Below are positions 1 through 8,211 of a stretch of 64,000 nt of DNA, one piece after another. The position numbers and the translations under genes were made by a program. Each line of letters opens with the position of its first letter. The stretch's first letter is position 1. Source of the stretch: Caenimonas koreensis DSM 17982 (GTDB lineage Bacteria; Pseudomonadota; Gammaproteobacteria; Burkholderiales; Burkholderiaceae_C); assembly GCF_009646335.1 (NCBI RefSeq), contig NZ_WJBU01000002.1, positions 329,040 to 393,039 on the forward strand, written 5' to 3'. The notes beneath the pieces were generated by a model that saw nothing but the letters and a program-made list of their open reading frames with translations, made no database searches and was not told the origin of the DNA.

Positions 1-2
1 GC

Positions 3-842
3 GGCAATACCGGCATCGGCCTGGCCATGGTCTGCGCGGCCAAGGGCTACCCGCTGGTGATCACCATGGCGGACTCGTTCTCTGTTGAGCGCAGGAAGCT
101 GATGCGATTTCTGGGCGCCAAGGTCGTGCTGACGCCTCGCGCGTCCAAAGCCCTGGGCATGTACCAGAAGGCGCAGGAGCTGGCGCAGGCCAACGGGTGG
201 TTTTATGCGCGCCAGTTCGAGACGCAGGACAACGCCAAGATTCACGAGAACACCACCGCGCGCGAACTGTTGGCAGATTTCAAGGACGAGCGCCTCGACT
301 ATTGGGTCAGCGGTTACGGCACTGGCGGCACGGTGACGGGCGTGGCCCGCGTGCTGCGCAGGGAGCGCCCGCAAACGCGCATTGTGCTGAGCGAACCGGC
401 GATGGCGCCGCTGCTGGCCAGTGGTGTTGCGCAGCAGCGCGGTGAGGGCAATGCGCCCGCCAGCAGCCATCCGGCCTTCACCCCGCACCCGATCCAGGGC
501 TGGACGCCGGACTTCATTCCCTACGTGCTGCAGGAAGCAGTCGACAAGCAGTACTACGACGAGCTGATCCCGGTGGCGGGTCCTGACGCAATCGCCTGGT
601 CCAAGCGGCTGGCTGCTGAGGAGGGGATCTTCACCGGCATCTCGGGCGGTGCGACGCTCGCGGTGGCGATCCAGGTGGCGCAGAAAGCACCTGAAGGCTC
701 GGTGCTGTGCTGCATGCTGCCCGACACTGGCGAGCGCTACTTGTCGACACCGCTGTTCGATGGCGTCGCCACCGAGATGACCCCGCAGGAAGAGGCGCTG
801 TCGAAGTCCACGCCGGGGTTCCAGATTCCGCCTGCCGCCTGA
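3..842 (+). CDS. cysteine synthase family protein (5'-truncated by window edge)
   Basis: PLP-dependent beta-replacement enzyme that makes cysteine from O-acetylserine (or O-phosphoserine) and a sulfur donor in the cytoplasm. The frame is open from the window edge and begins inside the family motif GNTGIGLA, so the PLP-lysine region lies off the window. Also visible are the glycine-rich phosphate-binding stretch SGYGTGGTVTGVARVL and a late SGGATLAVAI segment, both typical of CysK/CysM. An insertion around GEGNAPASSHPAFTPHP, before the conserved IQGWTPDF, makes it longer than the shortest CysM proteins. CysK or CysM cannot be decided without the N-terminus. A thiosulfate-type transporter 3.6 kb downstream would fit a CysM-like role, but that is inference. 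Confidence 0.9.
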   Translation, partial: GNTGIGLAMVCAAKGYPLVITMADSFSVERRKLMRFLGAKVVLTPRASKALGMYQKAQELAQANGWFYARQFETQDNAKIHENTTARELLADFKDERLDYWVSGYGTGGTVTGVARVLRRERPQTRIVLSEPAMAPLLASGVAQQRGEGNAPASSHPAFTPHPIQGWTPDFIPYVLQEAVDKQYYDELIPVAGPDAIAWSKRLAAEEGIFTGISGGATLAVAIQVAQKAPEGSVLCCMLPDTGERYLSTPLFDGVATEMTPQEEALSKSTPGFQIPPAA

Positions 843-977
843 GCTTGAGGCGAGCCAACCCATGAGTGACGCGCCGCCCATCACCCGCGAGCAACTCCTG
901 CGCGTGTGCACGCGCTTATTTGGCGCGAGCTGTTCGGGCGAGTGTTGGGGTGACGGGCGCCGCACCCATCGCCAACT

Positions 978-2237
978 TCACGTGCGGACAGTACCAGCAG
1001 GCTCGCGTGGCCGAGTCAGCCACGTAAACACCACGAACGCGGCAATCGTGGCCGCGGGCAGCGCAAGCTCGCCGTACAGCATGGCGTTGGTGCCGAAGCG
1101 GTCATGCACCCATCCGTCAAAGCTTGTCATCACCGCAATCGGCACATTCGCCAGCGCCGACATCAGATTGAAGTTGGTCGCCGCTGATCGCTGCCCGATG
1201 GCTTGCAGCACGATGGCCGAATACGCCGCGTAGCCGCACCCGACCACTGCCGAATAAGCCATGGTGAAAACGACAAACGATGTGGGCGTGCGTGCGGACC
1301 ACGCCATGACTACTGCCACAGCCCCAGCTCCCATGCCAAACACGCAATACGCGCGGCCGGGACTCATGCGGTCGCACAGGTAGCCGCCCACCATCGCACC
1401 TGCCGCTGCAGCGAGCCCGCCTGCAACGCCATTGACCCACGCGACGAGGTCGGCACCGGCATTCCACTCACCGGCGATTGCGGACCATGGCGCGGCACCG
1501 GATGCGATAGGCAGCACCATCAGGATCAGCGCGAGGTAGCCCACGCGCGAGCGCGCGACTTCCCACACGTCGGTCGCAACGCCTTTGAGTTCGTCGAAGT
1601 ACGACGGCGCAGAGTGTGTTCGCATTGCGGCGGGCACAAAGTAAAGGCAGCCCCAGCACGCAACGCAGATGATGGCGAGTACGCCACCCGAAACCCAGGC
1701 CTGCGACACGTGCTCGGCCAGCAGCAGGCCGAGGCCACCGCCGAGGCCCGCGCCGCCGAGGTTGCCTGCCTGCGACCAGCCGCTCGCGCGGCCCTGCGTT
1801 GGCGCGGGCACGCACTGCGCCAGAAAAATTTCGGACGACATGCTCACCAGCGTGGATGCGGCAGATGAAATGACGGCAAGCACAGTGATCAGTGGCACTT
1901 GCTGCGCGGTGGCCGGCAGCACGCTCATCGCCAGAATCGTCCCGCCGACACCCACGGCGCCCAGGCCGTACCAGAGCTTTGGATTGCCGACCGTATCGAC
2001 GATGGGCGCCCAGAGGATCTTCCACGTCTGCACCCAGATCGTCGCCGCGATGATGGTGGTGATCTCCAGTGTGCTCAAACCCGCGCGGCCCAGCAGGAAC
2101 GCCAGTGTCACGCTCACATACCCGCTGCTGATGCCGAAAGGCGCGAACAGCGGCAGGAAGATGGCGGTGTGGCGCACGACAGCTTGTGTGGGTGGTGCGC
2201 CAGCGAGGCTGGAGGGCGAGTCGATGTGCGCAGTCAT
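978..2237 (-). CDS. MFS transporter, AmpG-like
   Basis: Inner-membrane carrier of 419 residues with about twelve hydrophobic segments. The layout resembles the AmpG/acetyl-CoA transporter branch of the major facilitator superfamily: an N-terminal FAPFGISSGYVSVTLAFLL segment, a WKILWAPIVDTVG loop after the second helix and a GGYLCDRMSPGRAY loop midway. The substrate cannot be read from sequence. It starts 20 bp after the GloVer-repeat gene on the same strand, so the two may be co-transcribed. The start ATG at 2237 is the first in frame. Between this gene and the cysteine synthase (843-977) I see no gene. Confidence 0.85.
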   Translation of the reverse strand: MTAHIDSPSSLAGAPPTQAVVRHTAIFLPLFAPFGISSGYVSVTLAFLLGRAGLSTLEITTIIAATIWVQTWKILWAPIVDTVGNPKLWYGLGAVGVGGTILAMSVLPATAQQVPLITVLAVISSAASTLVSMSSEIFLAQCVPAPTQGRASGWSQAGNLGGAGLGGGLGLLLAEHVSQAWVSGGVLAIICVACWGCLYFVPAAMRTHSAPSYFDELKGVATDVWEVARSRVGYLALILMVLPIASGAAPWSAIAGEWNAGADLVAWVNGVAGGLAAAAGAMVGGYLCDRMSPGRAYCVFGMGAGAVAVVMAWSARTPTSFVVFTMAYSAVVGCGYAAYSAIVLQAIGQRSAATNFNLMSALANVPIAVMTSFDGWVHDRFGTNAMLYGELALPAATIAAFVVFTWLTRPREPAGTVRT

Positions 2238-2257
2238 GGGCGATGCGTCCCGTGGCT

Positions 2258-3496
2258 TCAGCGCGGCCAGTGGTGCGGCGCCAGGGTGTAGCTGTACACC
2301 GCGCCGTGACCCGGCGAACTCCCGCCGACACTTGTCGTGCCGACGAGCAAGCCGCGGTGAACCTCGACAGGTGGTGACACGGGTGTGCCACCGTCCATGG
2401 GGAAGTACGGGCTGGCAGGCGAAAAGCTGTGCAGGATCGTGACGTGTCCGGTGATCGACATTTTGAACAGCGCACCCGCATTGACGTTGTAGCCGGCATT
2501 GGTGCCGTAAAAGTTGCCGTCACTCGCGAAGATCAGGCCGGTTGGCCAGTGGCTTTCCAGTGTCGTCGGCGCGAAGAGATGCATCAGGGTGATGTCGCCG
2601 TTCAGCGTCATGCGGAACAAGGCGCCGCCATAGGCCGGTCCGGAGCTGGCCATGGCCCCATAGAGCAAACCATCGGGGCCCTCAACAAGGCGCGAGGGGT
2701 AAACGCCAGTCGTGGGGCCCTGCAACGAGACCAGGCGGGTGAACCGGCCCGACCGCTCGAATCGAAAGAGCGTGCCGTTGCCATGTTCGCCGCCAACGTT
2801 CGTGCCGCCGTAGAAGTTGCCATCGCGCGCGCGCACCAGGCCGAATTGAGGAGCAGTGCCGTCAAGTCCTTTGAGTGCGTAGGCCACGCTGTACGTGCCG
2901 TCCGGCGTGATGCGGTAGATCGTGCCTTGCCCGTACTGGCCGCCAAATGCTGTGGTGCCAAACATGCTGCCGTCAGGCGCCTCGACGAGCGCGCTAGAGC
3001 CGTAGCGTCCGTCATTGGTTGCATCGCCGAAGCTGTGCACTACGCTGTAAACCCCCGCACGCGAAATGCGAAAGATCGTGCCGCCGTAGTGACGCCCTCC
3101 GCCGACTGTGGTGCCCCACAGGCTGCCGTCCGAGGCGCGCGTGAGACTTGCCTCTGGCCAGAAGCCGTCTTGCCCGTCCTGGATGAAGGAGTGCACCAGC
3201 GTCATCTGGCCCGCGAGCGACAGCTGGTACAGCGCACCGGTGCCGTAAGCACCGCCATCGCGAGTGACGCCCCAGTAGACCTCGCTATCGCGGCGCGAGA
3301 CGCGCACGGGAGCCGAATGGGGTGCGCTGCCGCGCGCCTGGTCGAATTCGAACAGATTCTTGAATTCCGCAACGCGATGAATTCCAGCGAGCGCGGGTGC
3401 GTCTGCGTCAGCGGCCGCATTTGCGTGGCCGCAAGCAACGAGGCCGGCAGACGCGAACACCAGCGCGGCAACGACGCCGTGGACGGAAAGCCTCAT
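2258..3496 (-). CDS. GloVer-repeat (choice-of-anchor tandem repeat) exported protein
   Basis: A 412-residue exported protein with a hydrophobic signal segment ending in LVAC, a plausible lipobox with Cys22 as the lipidated residue. The body is built from about eight tandem repeats of roughly 40-50 residues. Each follows the pattern G-T-hydrophobic-[FY]-R/K-[IM]-...-HSF ... G-[NS]-[FLM]-[YW]-G-T, which is the GloVer repeat of putative beta-propeller surface proteins. Copies are visible as GGTIFRISRAG, GQGTIYRITPDG, GNGTLFRFERSG and GGALFRMTLNG. The fold suggests an outer-surface or periplasmic binding or anchoring role; no catalytic residues are apparent. It lies 20 bp upstream of the MFS gene. 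Confidence 0.85.
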   Translation of the reverse strand: MRLSVHGVVAALVFASAGLVACGHANAAADADAPALAGIHRVAEFKNLFEFDQARGSAPHSAPVRVSRRDSEVYWGVTRDGGAYGTGALYQLSLAGQMTLVHSFIQDGQDGFWPEASLTRASDGSLWGTTVGGGRHYGGTIFRISRAGVYSVVHSFGDATNDGRYGSSALVEAPDGSMFGTTAFGGQYGQGTIYRITPDGTYSVAYALKGLDGTAPQFGLVRARDGNFYGGTNVGGEHGNGTLFRFERSGRFTRLVSLQGPTTGVYPSRLVEGPDGLLYGAMASSGPAYGGALFRMTLNGDITLMHLFAPTTLESHWPTGLIFASDGNFYGTNAGYNVNAGALFKMSITGHVTILHSFSPASPYFPMDGGTPVSPPVEVHRGLLVGTTSVGGSSPGHGAVYSYTLAPHHWPR

Positions 3497-3810
3497 GAAA
3501 CCCTCACTGGACTGGAACAGACGGGCCAGTGTAGTGGGGACGCAGTCGCTTCACTTCTAGGCGCCGCTGCGATCCGGAGTCCGCAGCCGCGGGACTGTGC
3601 CGCCTGCTCCCGTCTGCCACTCGAGTCCGGCGCCCAGGGCGGCCGCACGGGCTCGCATGTTCTTCTGCCCTTCCCCGCGCGAGATTGCGGCGTTGGGCTC
3701 CATCGGCGTGAGCACGGCGCCGATCAGAAACTCAAACGGGAGCGGGGCGGTGACTTTGAAAGAGAAGCGCTGACTTCTGCGCGCCACAGCTGGCGCAAGT
3801 GCTCGCTGAA
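3497..3810. other. intergenic stretch, little recognisable
   Basis: About 310 bases between the small hypothetical gene and the GloVer-repeat gene. A leftward reading frame of about 100 codons covers 3557-3871, but it overlaps the end of the neighbouring hypothetical gene and its product resembles nothing I recognise. I see no terminator-like hairpin with a T-run. It may hold the promoter of the GloVer-repeat gene. Confidence 0.4.
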
Positions 3811-3871
3811 CTACTTTGATTGGCGCGCGGCCAGCACGCGGCCATCGTTCGCGTCGATGTCGAGGTGCCAC
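3557..3871 (-). CDS. doubtful small hypothetical protein
   Basis: A 104-codon leftward frame whose C-terminal half (from about FSFKVTAPLPFEFLIGAVL) has a natural-looking composition, while the N-terminal third is Arg/Ala-rich like a frame-shadow product. It overlaps the last 60 bp of the preceding hypothetical gene, which lowers its credibility. No family is recognised. It could be the eroded 3' end of a longer gene, or spurious. Confidence 0.25.
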   Translation of the reverse strand: MAPRHRRERWPRAGRAPIKVVQRALAPAVARRSQRFSFKVTAPLPFEFLIGAVLTPMEPNAAISRGEGQKNMRARAAALGAGLEWQTGAGGTVPRLRTPDRSGA

Positions 3872-4284
3872 ATCGAGCCGCTGTCTGCACTGAAAATTGC
3901 GCCGAACGCGCCGGGTGCACTCAGCAGCGGTGGCGAGAACCAGCTGAATATGCCTGGGCAGTCACTTCCGTTGATGTGTACGCGATTGTTGATCACCATT
4001 CGCAGCGAGCCGTCGCCGTTGACCACCCTGAGCTCGCACGTCGGCGGGTTGTTGCCATGGTCATAGAGCGCGACAACACCGTCGCGCTCCGGCAAGACCT
4101 GTGCGTGCATCCCGAACCTGTTGGCGATCAGCACCGTGCGGCCGTCAAACTCCCATCGTGCCTGGACCACCCTTTTGGGAGATACGCCCTGCGCGACGAA
4201 TTCATCAACCGTCATTGTTTCGGGTTTGAGCCTGCCATCTTCGCGGATCTCTACAAATTGCCGAATGCCACTCATTGTTTTCAT
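3811..4284 (-). CDS. conserved-looking hypothetical protein
   Basis: A soluble protein of 157 residues with balanced composition and no signal peptide or membrane segment. It resembles no family I can name. The sequence is rich in short beta-prone stretches (VVQARWEFDGRTVLIANRF, SMWHLDIDANDGRVLA), suggesting a small beta-sheet protein. The start could be the ATG at 4284 or the one at 4275. An AGGGAG Shine-Dalgarno sequence sits immediately upstream of 4284, which makes the 4275 start better spaced (about 9 nt). It may form a leftward unit with the downstream GloVer-repeat and MFS genes. Confidence 0.65.
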   Translation of the reverse strand: MKTMSGIRQFVEIREDGRLKPETMTVDEFVAQGVSPKRVVQARWEFDGRTVLIANRFGMHAQVLPERDGVVALYDHGNNPPTCELRVVNGDGSLRMVINNRVHINGSDCPGIFSWFSPPLLSAPGAFGAIFSADSGSMWHLDIDANDGRVLAARQSK

Positions 4285-4450
4285 CTCCCTGGGGCGCCAT
4301 CCGAGCCATCGTCAAATGCGCGCAGCCTGCTCGCACCCGTGCTGAGGTGCTTAAACGCGGCTTGATGCTACAGACCGGAGTTCTGGCCAGCTTCATACCT
4401 AAGTCGCACACTGATGTGCGCGGAGGTGATCGGCGTCTATCGCGTGTTTT

Positions 4451-5572
4451 TCAGGCTGCTGCTTCGCTCTCGACATGACGGGCCGCGACGCGCAGGGCCG
4501 CGACGGCGCCTGCAACGATGCCGCCCACAGTCAGCACCGATCCCAGCGACAGCATCGCGAGCCCGGTGAGCCCCTGGCCGATCGTGCAGCCCAGTGCGGT
4601 GACCCCGCCAAAGCCCATCAGCATGCCGCCTGCCAGGTGCGACACGAGCATCTTCGCGTTCTGGAACGACTCAAGCCGGAAGTCGCCGCGCAGTTTGGCC
4701 ATGACGAAGCTGCCGATCAGCACGCCGAGCGCCGCAGTGATGCCGAAGGTGGCGTTGGTGTTCTTGTCGGACCACAGCGTCAGCAGGTCGAGCGCCTGCC
4801 CCATGGGCGCCACGAACGACAGGCCTTCGGGCCGCCGCGATTGGGTGCCCAGCCAGGCAGGCTCTAGCGTTTCAGGGTGCTCCGCCAGGAAGCCCCAGTG
4901 ACCCGTGATCAGCCACGCTGCGGGCACCAGCAGGCCGACAGCGATGCCGCCAACCCAGTGACTCTTGTCGAGCGTGGCACGGTGCCGCCACCACAGCGCG
5001 AGCGCAAAGGCAGCAAGCGCGGCCACCAGCAACCACCTCACCACCGGTGCAGGCGCGCCCGCGAGCGCAGCGAGCGAGCCCATGTCTTGCGGCGATGCCA
5101 GCGTGATGCTCCACACGTCGAGTGCGTCTACACGTGGTGAAGCAAAGAGCCCGCGCAGTGTCATGAGCGCAGCGATCGCCGTCACGATCAAGGTGATGAG
5201 TGCCTTGAGGTCGCCCGCACCGGTCTTGACCAGGCTGCGCTGCGGGCAGCCACCAGCCAGCACCATGCCGTAGCCGAAGATTGCTCCACCCACGAGGCAT
5301 GACACCCAGGTGAGCCGGTTGCTCCACGCGAGCGCGCGTGTGGCGTCGAACAGGTTCAGGCTTACCAGCAACTGTGTGCCAATGGCCGCCACCGCAATGG
5401 CCAGCATCCACGAGACGAAGCGCGACGTGCCGCGGAACACGACCCAGTCGGCGATGGCTCCGCGCACACAAAATCGTGACCACTGGCCGACGGCGCCAAA
5501 CAGGAGCCCGAGCACAAGGCCGCCCCACAGGACGAATTGGGTGATGGCTTGCGGGGAGGAGAGGGATGTCAT
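4451..5572 (-). CDS. YeeE/YedE family transporter (TsuA-like, thiosulfate/sulfur uptake)
   Basis: Inner-membrane protein of 373 residues with about nine or more hydrophobic segments and two pseudo-symmetric halves. The family's conserved cysteine motifs are present: RFCVRGA near residue 34, GGCPQRSLV near residue 107 and LGCTIGQGLTG near residue 330. In TsuA these cysteines relay thiosulfate through the membrane. It is divergent from a DsrE-like periplasmic protein with only 74 bp between the start codons, so the two probably share a control region and a role in sulfur-compound uptake. A CAGAAT hexamer ends 8 nt upstream of the ATG, suggesting a very short or absent leader. Thiosulfate as substrate is inferred from the family. 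Confidence 0.85.
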   Translation of the reverse strand: MTSLSSPQAITQFVLWGGLVLGLLFGAVGQWSRFCVRGAIADWVVFRGTSRFVSWMLAIAVAAIGTQLLVSLNLFDATRALAWSNRLTWVSCLVGGAIFGYGMVLAGGCPQRSLVKTGAGDLKALITLIVTAIAALMTLRGLFASPRVDALDVWSITLASPQDMGSLAALAGAPAPVVRWLLVAALAAFALALWWRHRATLDKSHWVGGIAVGLLVPAAWLITGHWGFLAEHPETLEPAWLGTQSRRPEGLSFVAPMGQALDLLTLWSDKNTNATFGITAALGVLIGSFVMAKLRGDFRLESFQNAKMLVSHLAGGMLMGFGGVTALGCTIGQGLTGLAMLSLGSVLTVGGIVAGAVAALRVAARHVESEAAA

Positions 5573-5646
5573 GACACGAGATTCTGCCTTGGCGTGAAAT
5601 ACATCAGTTGGTGGTAATCTAAGCGCCGATCATCAGGAGACAGAAG

Positions 5647-6075
5647 ATGAAGCTGGCAATTCGCATCTGGGTGGCTCTCGCACTTGCATTCGGCCTCGCG
5701 GGCTTCGCCGTTGCGCAGGACAAGGTCGTCTATCACATCGACAGCGCAGCGACCCAGGCGACCAAGGGGCTGCGCAACATCCGCAATCACCTGGACGTGG
5801 CGCCTGCCACGAAGATCGTCGTCGTGACGCACGCGGAAGGTATCGACTTCCTGATGGAAGGCGCCAAAGACGCAAAGAACCCCGACATCGACTACGCCTC
5901 GCTCGTGAGCGCGCTCAAGGCGCGCGGCGTTGTGTTCGAGGTGTGCGAGATCACGCTGCGCAGCCGCAATATCTCCAAGGACAAATTCATTCTTGATGCC
6001 GAGTTTGTTCCTTCCGGCGTGGTGCGCATTGGCCAGCTGCAGTCGCGCGAGCATTTCGCATATATCAAGCCCTGA
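5647..6075 (+). CDS. periplasmic DsrE-family protein
   Basis: A 142-residue protein with a clear signal peptide (hydrophobic core IWVALALAFGLAGFAVA, cleavage expected after AVA). The mature domain has the DsrE fold pattern KVVYHIDS ... KIVVVTHAEGIDFLMEGAKD ... ARGVVFEVCEITLRSRNI. The single cysteine in FEVCE is at the position often used in DsrE-like sulfur carriers. A strong AGGAGA Shine-Dalgarno sequence stands 8 nt before the ATG. It is divergent from the YeeE/TsuA-like transporter, which supports binding or relay of reduced sulfur in the periplasm. The biochemical activity is inferred, not shown. Confidence 0.82.
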   Translation: MKLAIRIWVALALAFGLAGFAVAQDKVVYHIDSAATQATKGLRNIRNHLDVAPATKIVVVTHAEGIDFLMEGAKDAKNPDIDYASLVSALKARGVVFEVCEITLRSRNISKDKFILDAEFVPSGVVRIGQLQSREHFAYIKP

Positions 6076-6121
6076 ACACAAACCCGCGCGCTCTGGCCGT
6101 CTGGCAACTGGCGCCTGCCCC

Positions 6122-7537
6122 GTGAAGCCAGAGATACCGCCCGCCATCGCCACGCCTGCCGAATCACGGTGGGTAGAGTCCGAGCTCATTCGCAGCCTGA
6201 TGCGAACAGCGCGCAACACGCAGGTCGCCAGCCTGGTGCTGATCCCGGTTTTTCTGTCGGTGCTGTGGAACGACGCGCCGCTCGGCTCGCTGGTGCTGTG
6301 GAGCCTTGCCGCACTTGCCATCGTCGGCGCGCGCTTCTGGGTGATTCGCCGCTACGTGCAGCACGTGATGGCTGCAGGGGCCGACGCCCATCTTGCGTTC
6401 TTCGAGCGCTACCAGCTGCTCTGGCCGGCCAGCGCCATGGTGTGGGGATTGTCCACGCTGCTGTACTTCGACCGCGCGTCGCTGGACGACCAGTTCGTGT
6501 GCTGGCTGGTGCTGGCGGGCCTGGCGATGTTCTCGATCAACAGCCTGTCGAGCCACCTGCGCACCGTCAGGCGCTATCTCGATGTGCTGGCAGGCACGGC
6601 GCTCGCGGTGATGCTCTGGCGCATCGGCGTCGAGCTGCAATTCGGCGGGCCCGCCTATCACTACTGGATCATCGCGCTGCTCGGGATTTTCTGGCAGGTG
6701 CTGCGTCAGGCGGGGCTGCGCCTGCACATCACGCATCGCAAGAATTTCGAGCTGCAGTTTCGCAACAGCCAGCTGATCGACTCGCTCACCCGCCAGACGC
6801 AGGCTGCGCTCGATGCGGTCGAGATCAAGAACCGCTTTCTCGCCAGTGCCGCGCATGACTTGAGGCAGCCCGTGCACGCGCTGGGGCTCTACGCAGACTG
6901 GCTGGGTTCCGAGCCCGAGCTTGTGCATCAGCTCGCGCCCAAGATTGTTGAATCGACAAAGGCAGTCAACGCGCTGTTCGACTCGCTCTTTGACATGGTG
7001 CGGCTGGACTCCGGCAAGATCAAACTCAACATCGAGCCTGTTGATTTGCCCCGGCTGCTGCACGACCTGGAACTGCAGTACCGGCCGCTGGCTGAAGCGC
7101 GCGGACTGCAATTTCGCGTTCACGCTACCCCCGGCACCGTCATGTCGGATCCGATTTTGCTCAGCCGGATCGTGGGCAACCTCGTGTCGAACGCCGTGAA
7201 GTACACGCCGCACGGCGGCGTGCTGCTGGCCTCGCGATCGTCCGCACGCGGCTGCCGCATCGAGGTGTGGGACACCGGCCTGGGCATTGCACCCGTGCAC
7301 CAGCGCGAAATCTTCCGGGAGTTCTACAAGGTGCCTGGCCACGCAGGAACCGAAGACGGTTTCGGACTGGGCCTGTATATCGTCGCGCGGCTGGCGACGA
7401 TTCTTGGACATCCTGTGGGCCTGGCCTCACGCGTGGGCAAGGGTACGGTGTTCAGGCTGTTGCTCAAGCCCACTAACCCGCAAGACGCAGCCGACAGGGC
7501 GGCCGCGTCGGTCGCTCAGCTGGTCAACATGCCGTGA
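6122..7537 (+). CDS. membrane-bound sensor histidine kinase
   Basis: Sensor kinase of about 471 residues. The N-terminal 180 residues hold five or six hydrophobic segments. A coiled linker follows, then a HisKA box FLASAAHDLRQPVH with phospho-acceptor His245. The HATPase domain has an N box (NLVSNAVKYTPHG), a G1 box (WDTGLGIAP) and a G2 box (DGFGLGLYI). The frame is open further upstream, but the residues there look like shadow of the DsrE gene, so I chose the GTG at 6122. An ATG at 6200 is the alternative. Its 3' end overlaps the response-regulator gene on the other strand by 22 bp, so the pair converges tail to tail and is its likely partner. Confidence 0.85.
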   Translation: MKPEIPPAIATPAESRWVESELIRSLMRTARNTQVASLVLIPVFLSVLWNDAPLGSLVLWSLAALAIVGARFWVIRRYVQHVMAAGADAHLAFFERYQLLWPASAMVWGLSTLLYFDRASLDDQFVCWLVLAGLAMFSINSLSSHLRTVRRYLDVLAGTALAVMLWRIGVELQFGGPAYHYWIIALLGIFWQVLRQAGLRLHITHRKNFELQFRNSQLIDSLTRQTQAALDAVEIKNRFLASAAHDLRQPVHALGLYADWLGSEPELVHQLAPKIVESTKAVNALFDSLFDMVRLDSGKIKLNIEPVDLPRLLHDLELQYRPLAEARGLQFRVHATPGTVMSDPILLSRIVGNLVSNAVKYTPHGGVLLASRSSARGCRIEVWDTGLGIAPVHQREIFREFYKVPGHAGTEDGFGLGLYIVARLATILGHPVGLASRVGKGTVFRLLLKPTNPQDAADRAAASVAQLVNMP

Positions 7538-8148
7538 GTGCGCGCGTAGTGAATCGTCTGCGTGCGGCTCTTGACGCCCAGGCGGCGGAACAGGCGCCAG
7601 AGGTGGACCTTCACGGTGTGCTCGCTGATGCCGAGTTCGTCAGCGATATCGCGGTTGGACAAGCCGCGGTCCAGCATGACGATCAACTGCTTCTGGCGCT
7701 TTGACAGCTTGTTGTCGCTCGGGCTGAGTTCCTCGAAGCCGCCATCGGCGTTGAGCAGCGCACGAAGCGCACTGCCGATTTCCTGGGCGCCGGACGACTT
7801 CTCGATGTAAATGTCAGCGCCCGCGTCGATGCAGCTTTCTTCCGCGTCGGCCGCAGGTGAGGCGGAGAGCACGGCCAGCGGTGCGTCGCCATAGCGCTTC
7901 TTGATTTCATGGATGCCGGAGGTGCCTGTGGTGTCGGGCAGTTTCAGGTCGAGGCAGATCAGGTCCGGCGTGCCGTGCTGGCGTACCGCAGACTCGATGC
8001 CGCCAAGGCGGTCGAGTTCAATGACATTCGAGCCGGGGCGCAGCCGGCGCAGCAGCATGACCACGGCTTCTCGCATGAGCGGATGGTCGTCAATGACATA
8101 CAGGTTCATCGGCTTGGGAGCGGGGGTTTTGATCGAATCGACGGGCAT
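7516..8148 (-). CDS. NarL/FixJ-type response regulator
   Basis: A 210-residue two-domain regulator. The receiver has the acidic pair Asp20-Asp21, phospho-acceptor Asp67 (in CLDLKLP) and the conserved Lys117 (YIEKSS). The C-terminal LuxR-type helix-turn-helix reads LSNRDIADELGISEHTVKVH. It likely binds DNA when phosphorylated by the converging histidine kinase at 6122-7537. A TATCCT hexamer lies 7 nt upstream of the ATG, so the transcript may be leaderless; Met14 is an alternative start. The tail-to-tail overlap with the kinase means their transcripts are complementary at the 3' ends. Confidence 0.9.
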   Translation of the reverse strand: MPVDSIKTPAPKPMNLYVIDDHPLMREAVVMLLRRLRPGSNVIELDRLGGIESAVRQHGTPDLICLDLKLPDTTGTSGIHEIKKRYGDAPLAVLSASPAADAEESCIDAGADIYIEKSSGAQEIGSALRALLNADGGFEELSPSDNKLSKRQKQLIVMLDRGLSNRDIADELGISEHTVKVHLWRLFRRLGVKSRTQTIHYARTHGMLTS

Positions 8149-8211
8149 AGACTTAAGGATAACCTCGAATACGCAGGTTCTGCGCGCTGTGCGCTTTTAG
8201 CATGCCATCAG

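Noticed and set aside
862..1233. 123-codon plus-strand frame after the cysteine synthase
   Set aside because: Most of it lies over the 3' end of the MFS gene on the other strand. Only the first 30 residues look natural, so at best it is a gene remnant.
2429..4066. 545-codon plus-strand frame
   Set aside because: Antisense to the GloVer-repeat gene and the small hypothetical gene; no domain and Arg/Ala/Val shadow composition.
5930..6121. Upstream extension of the histidine kinase frame
   Set aside because: It lies inside the DsrE-like gene and its residues are Cys/Ser/Arg-rich shadow; the kinase starts near 6122.
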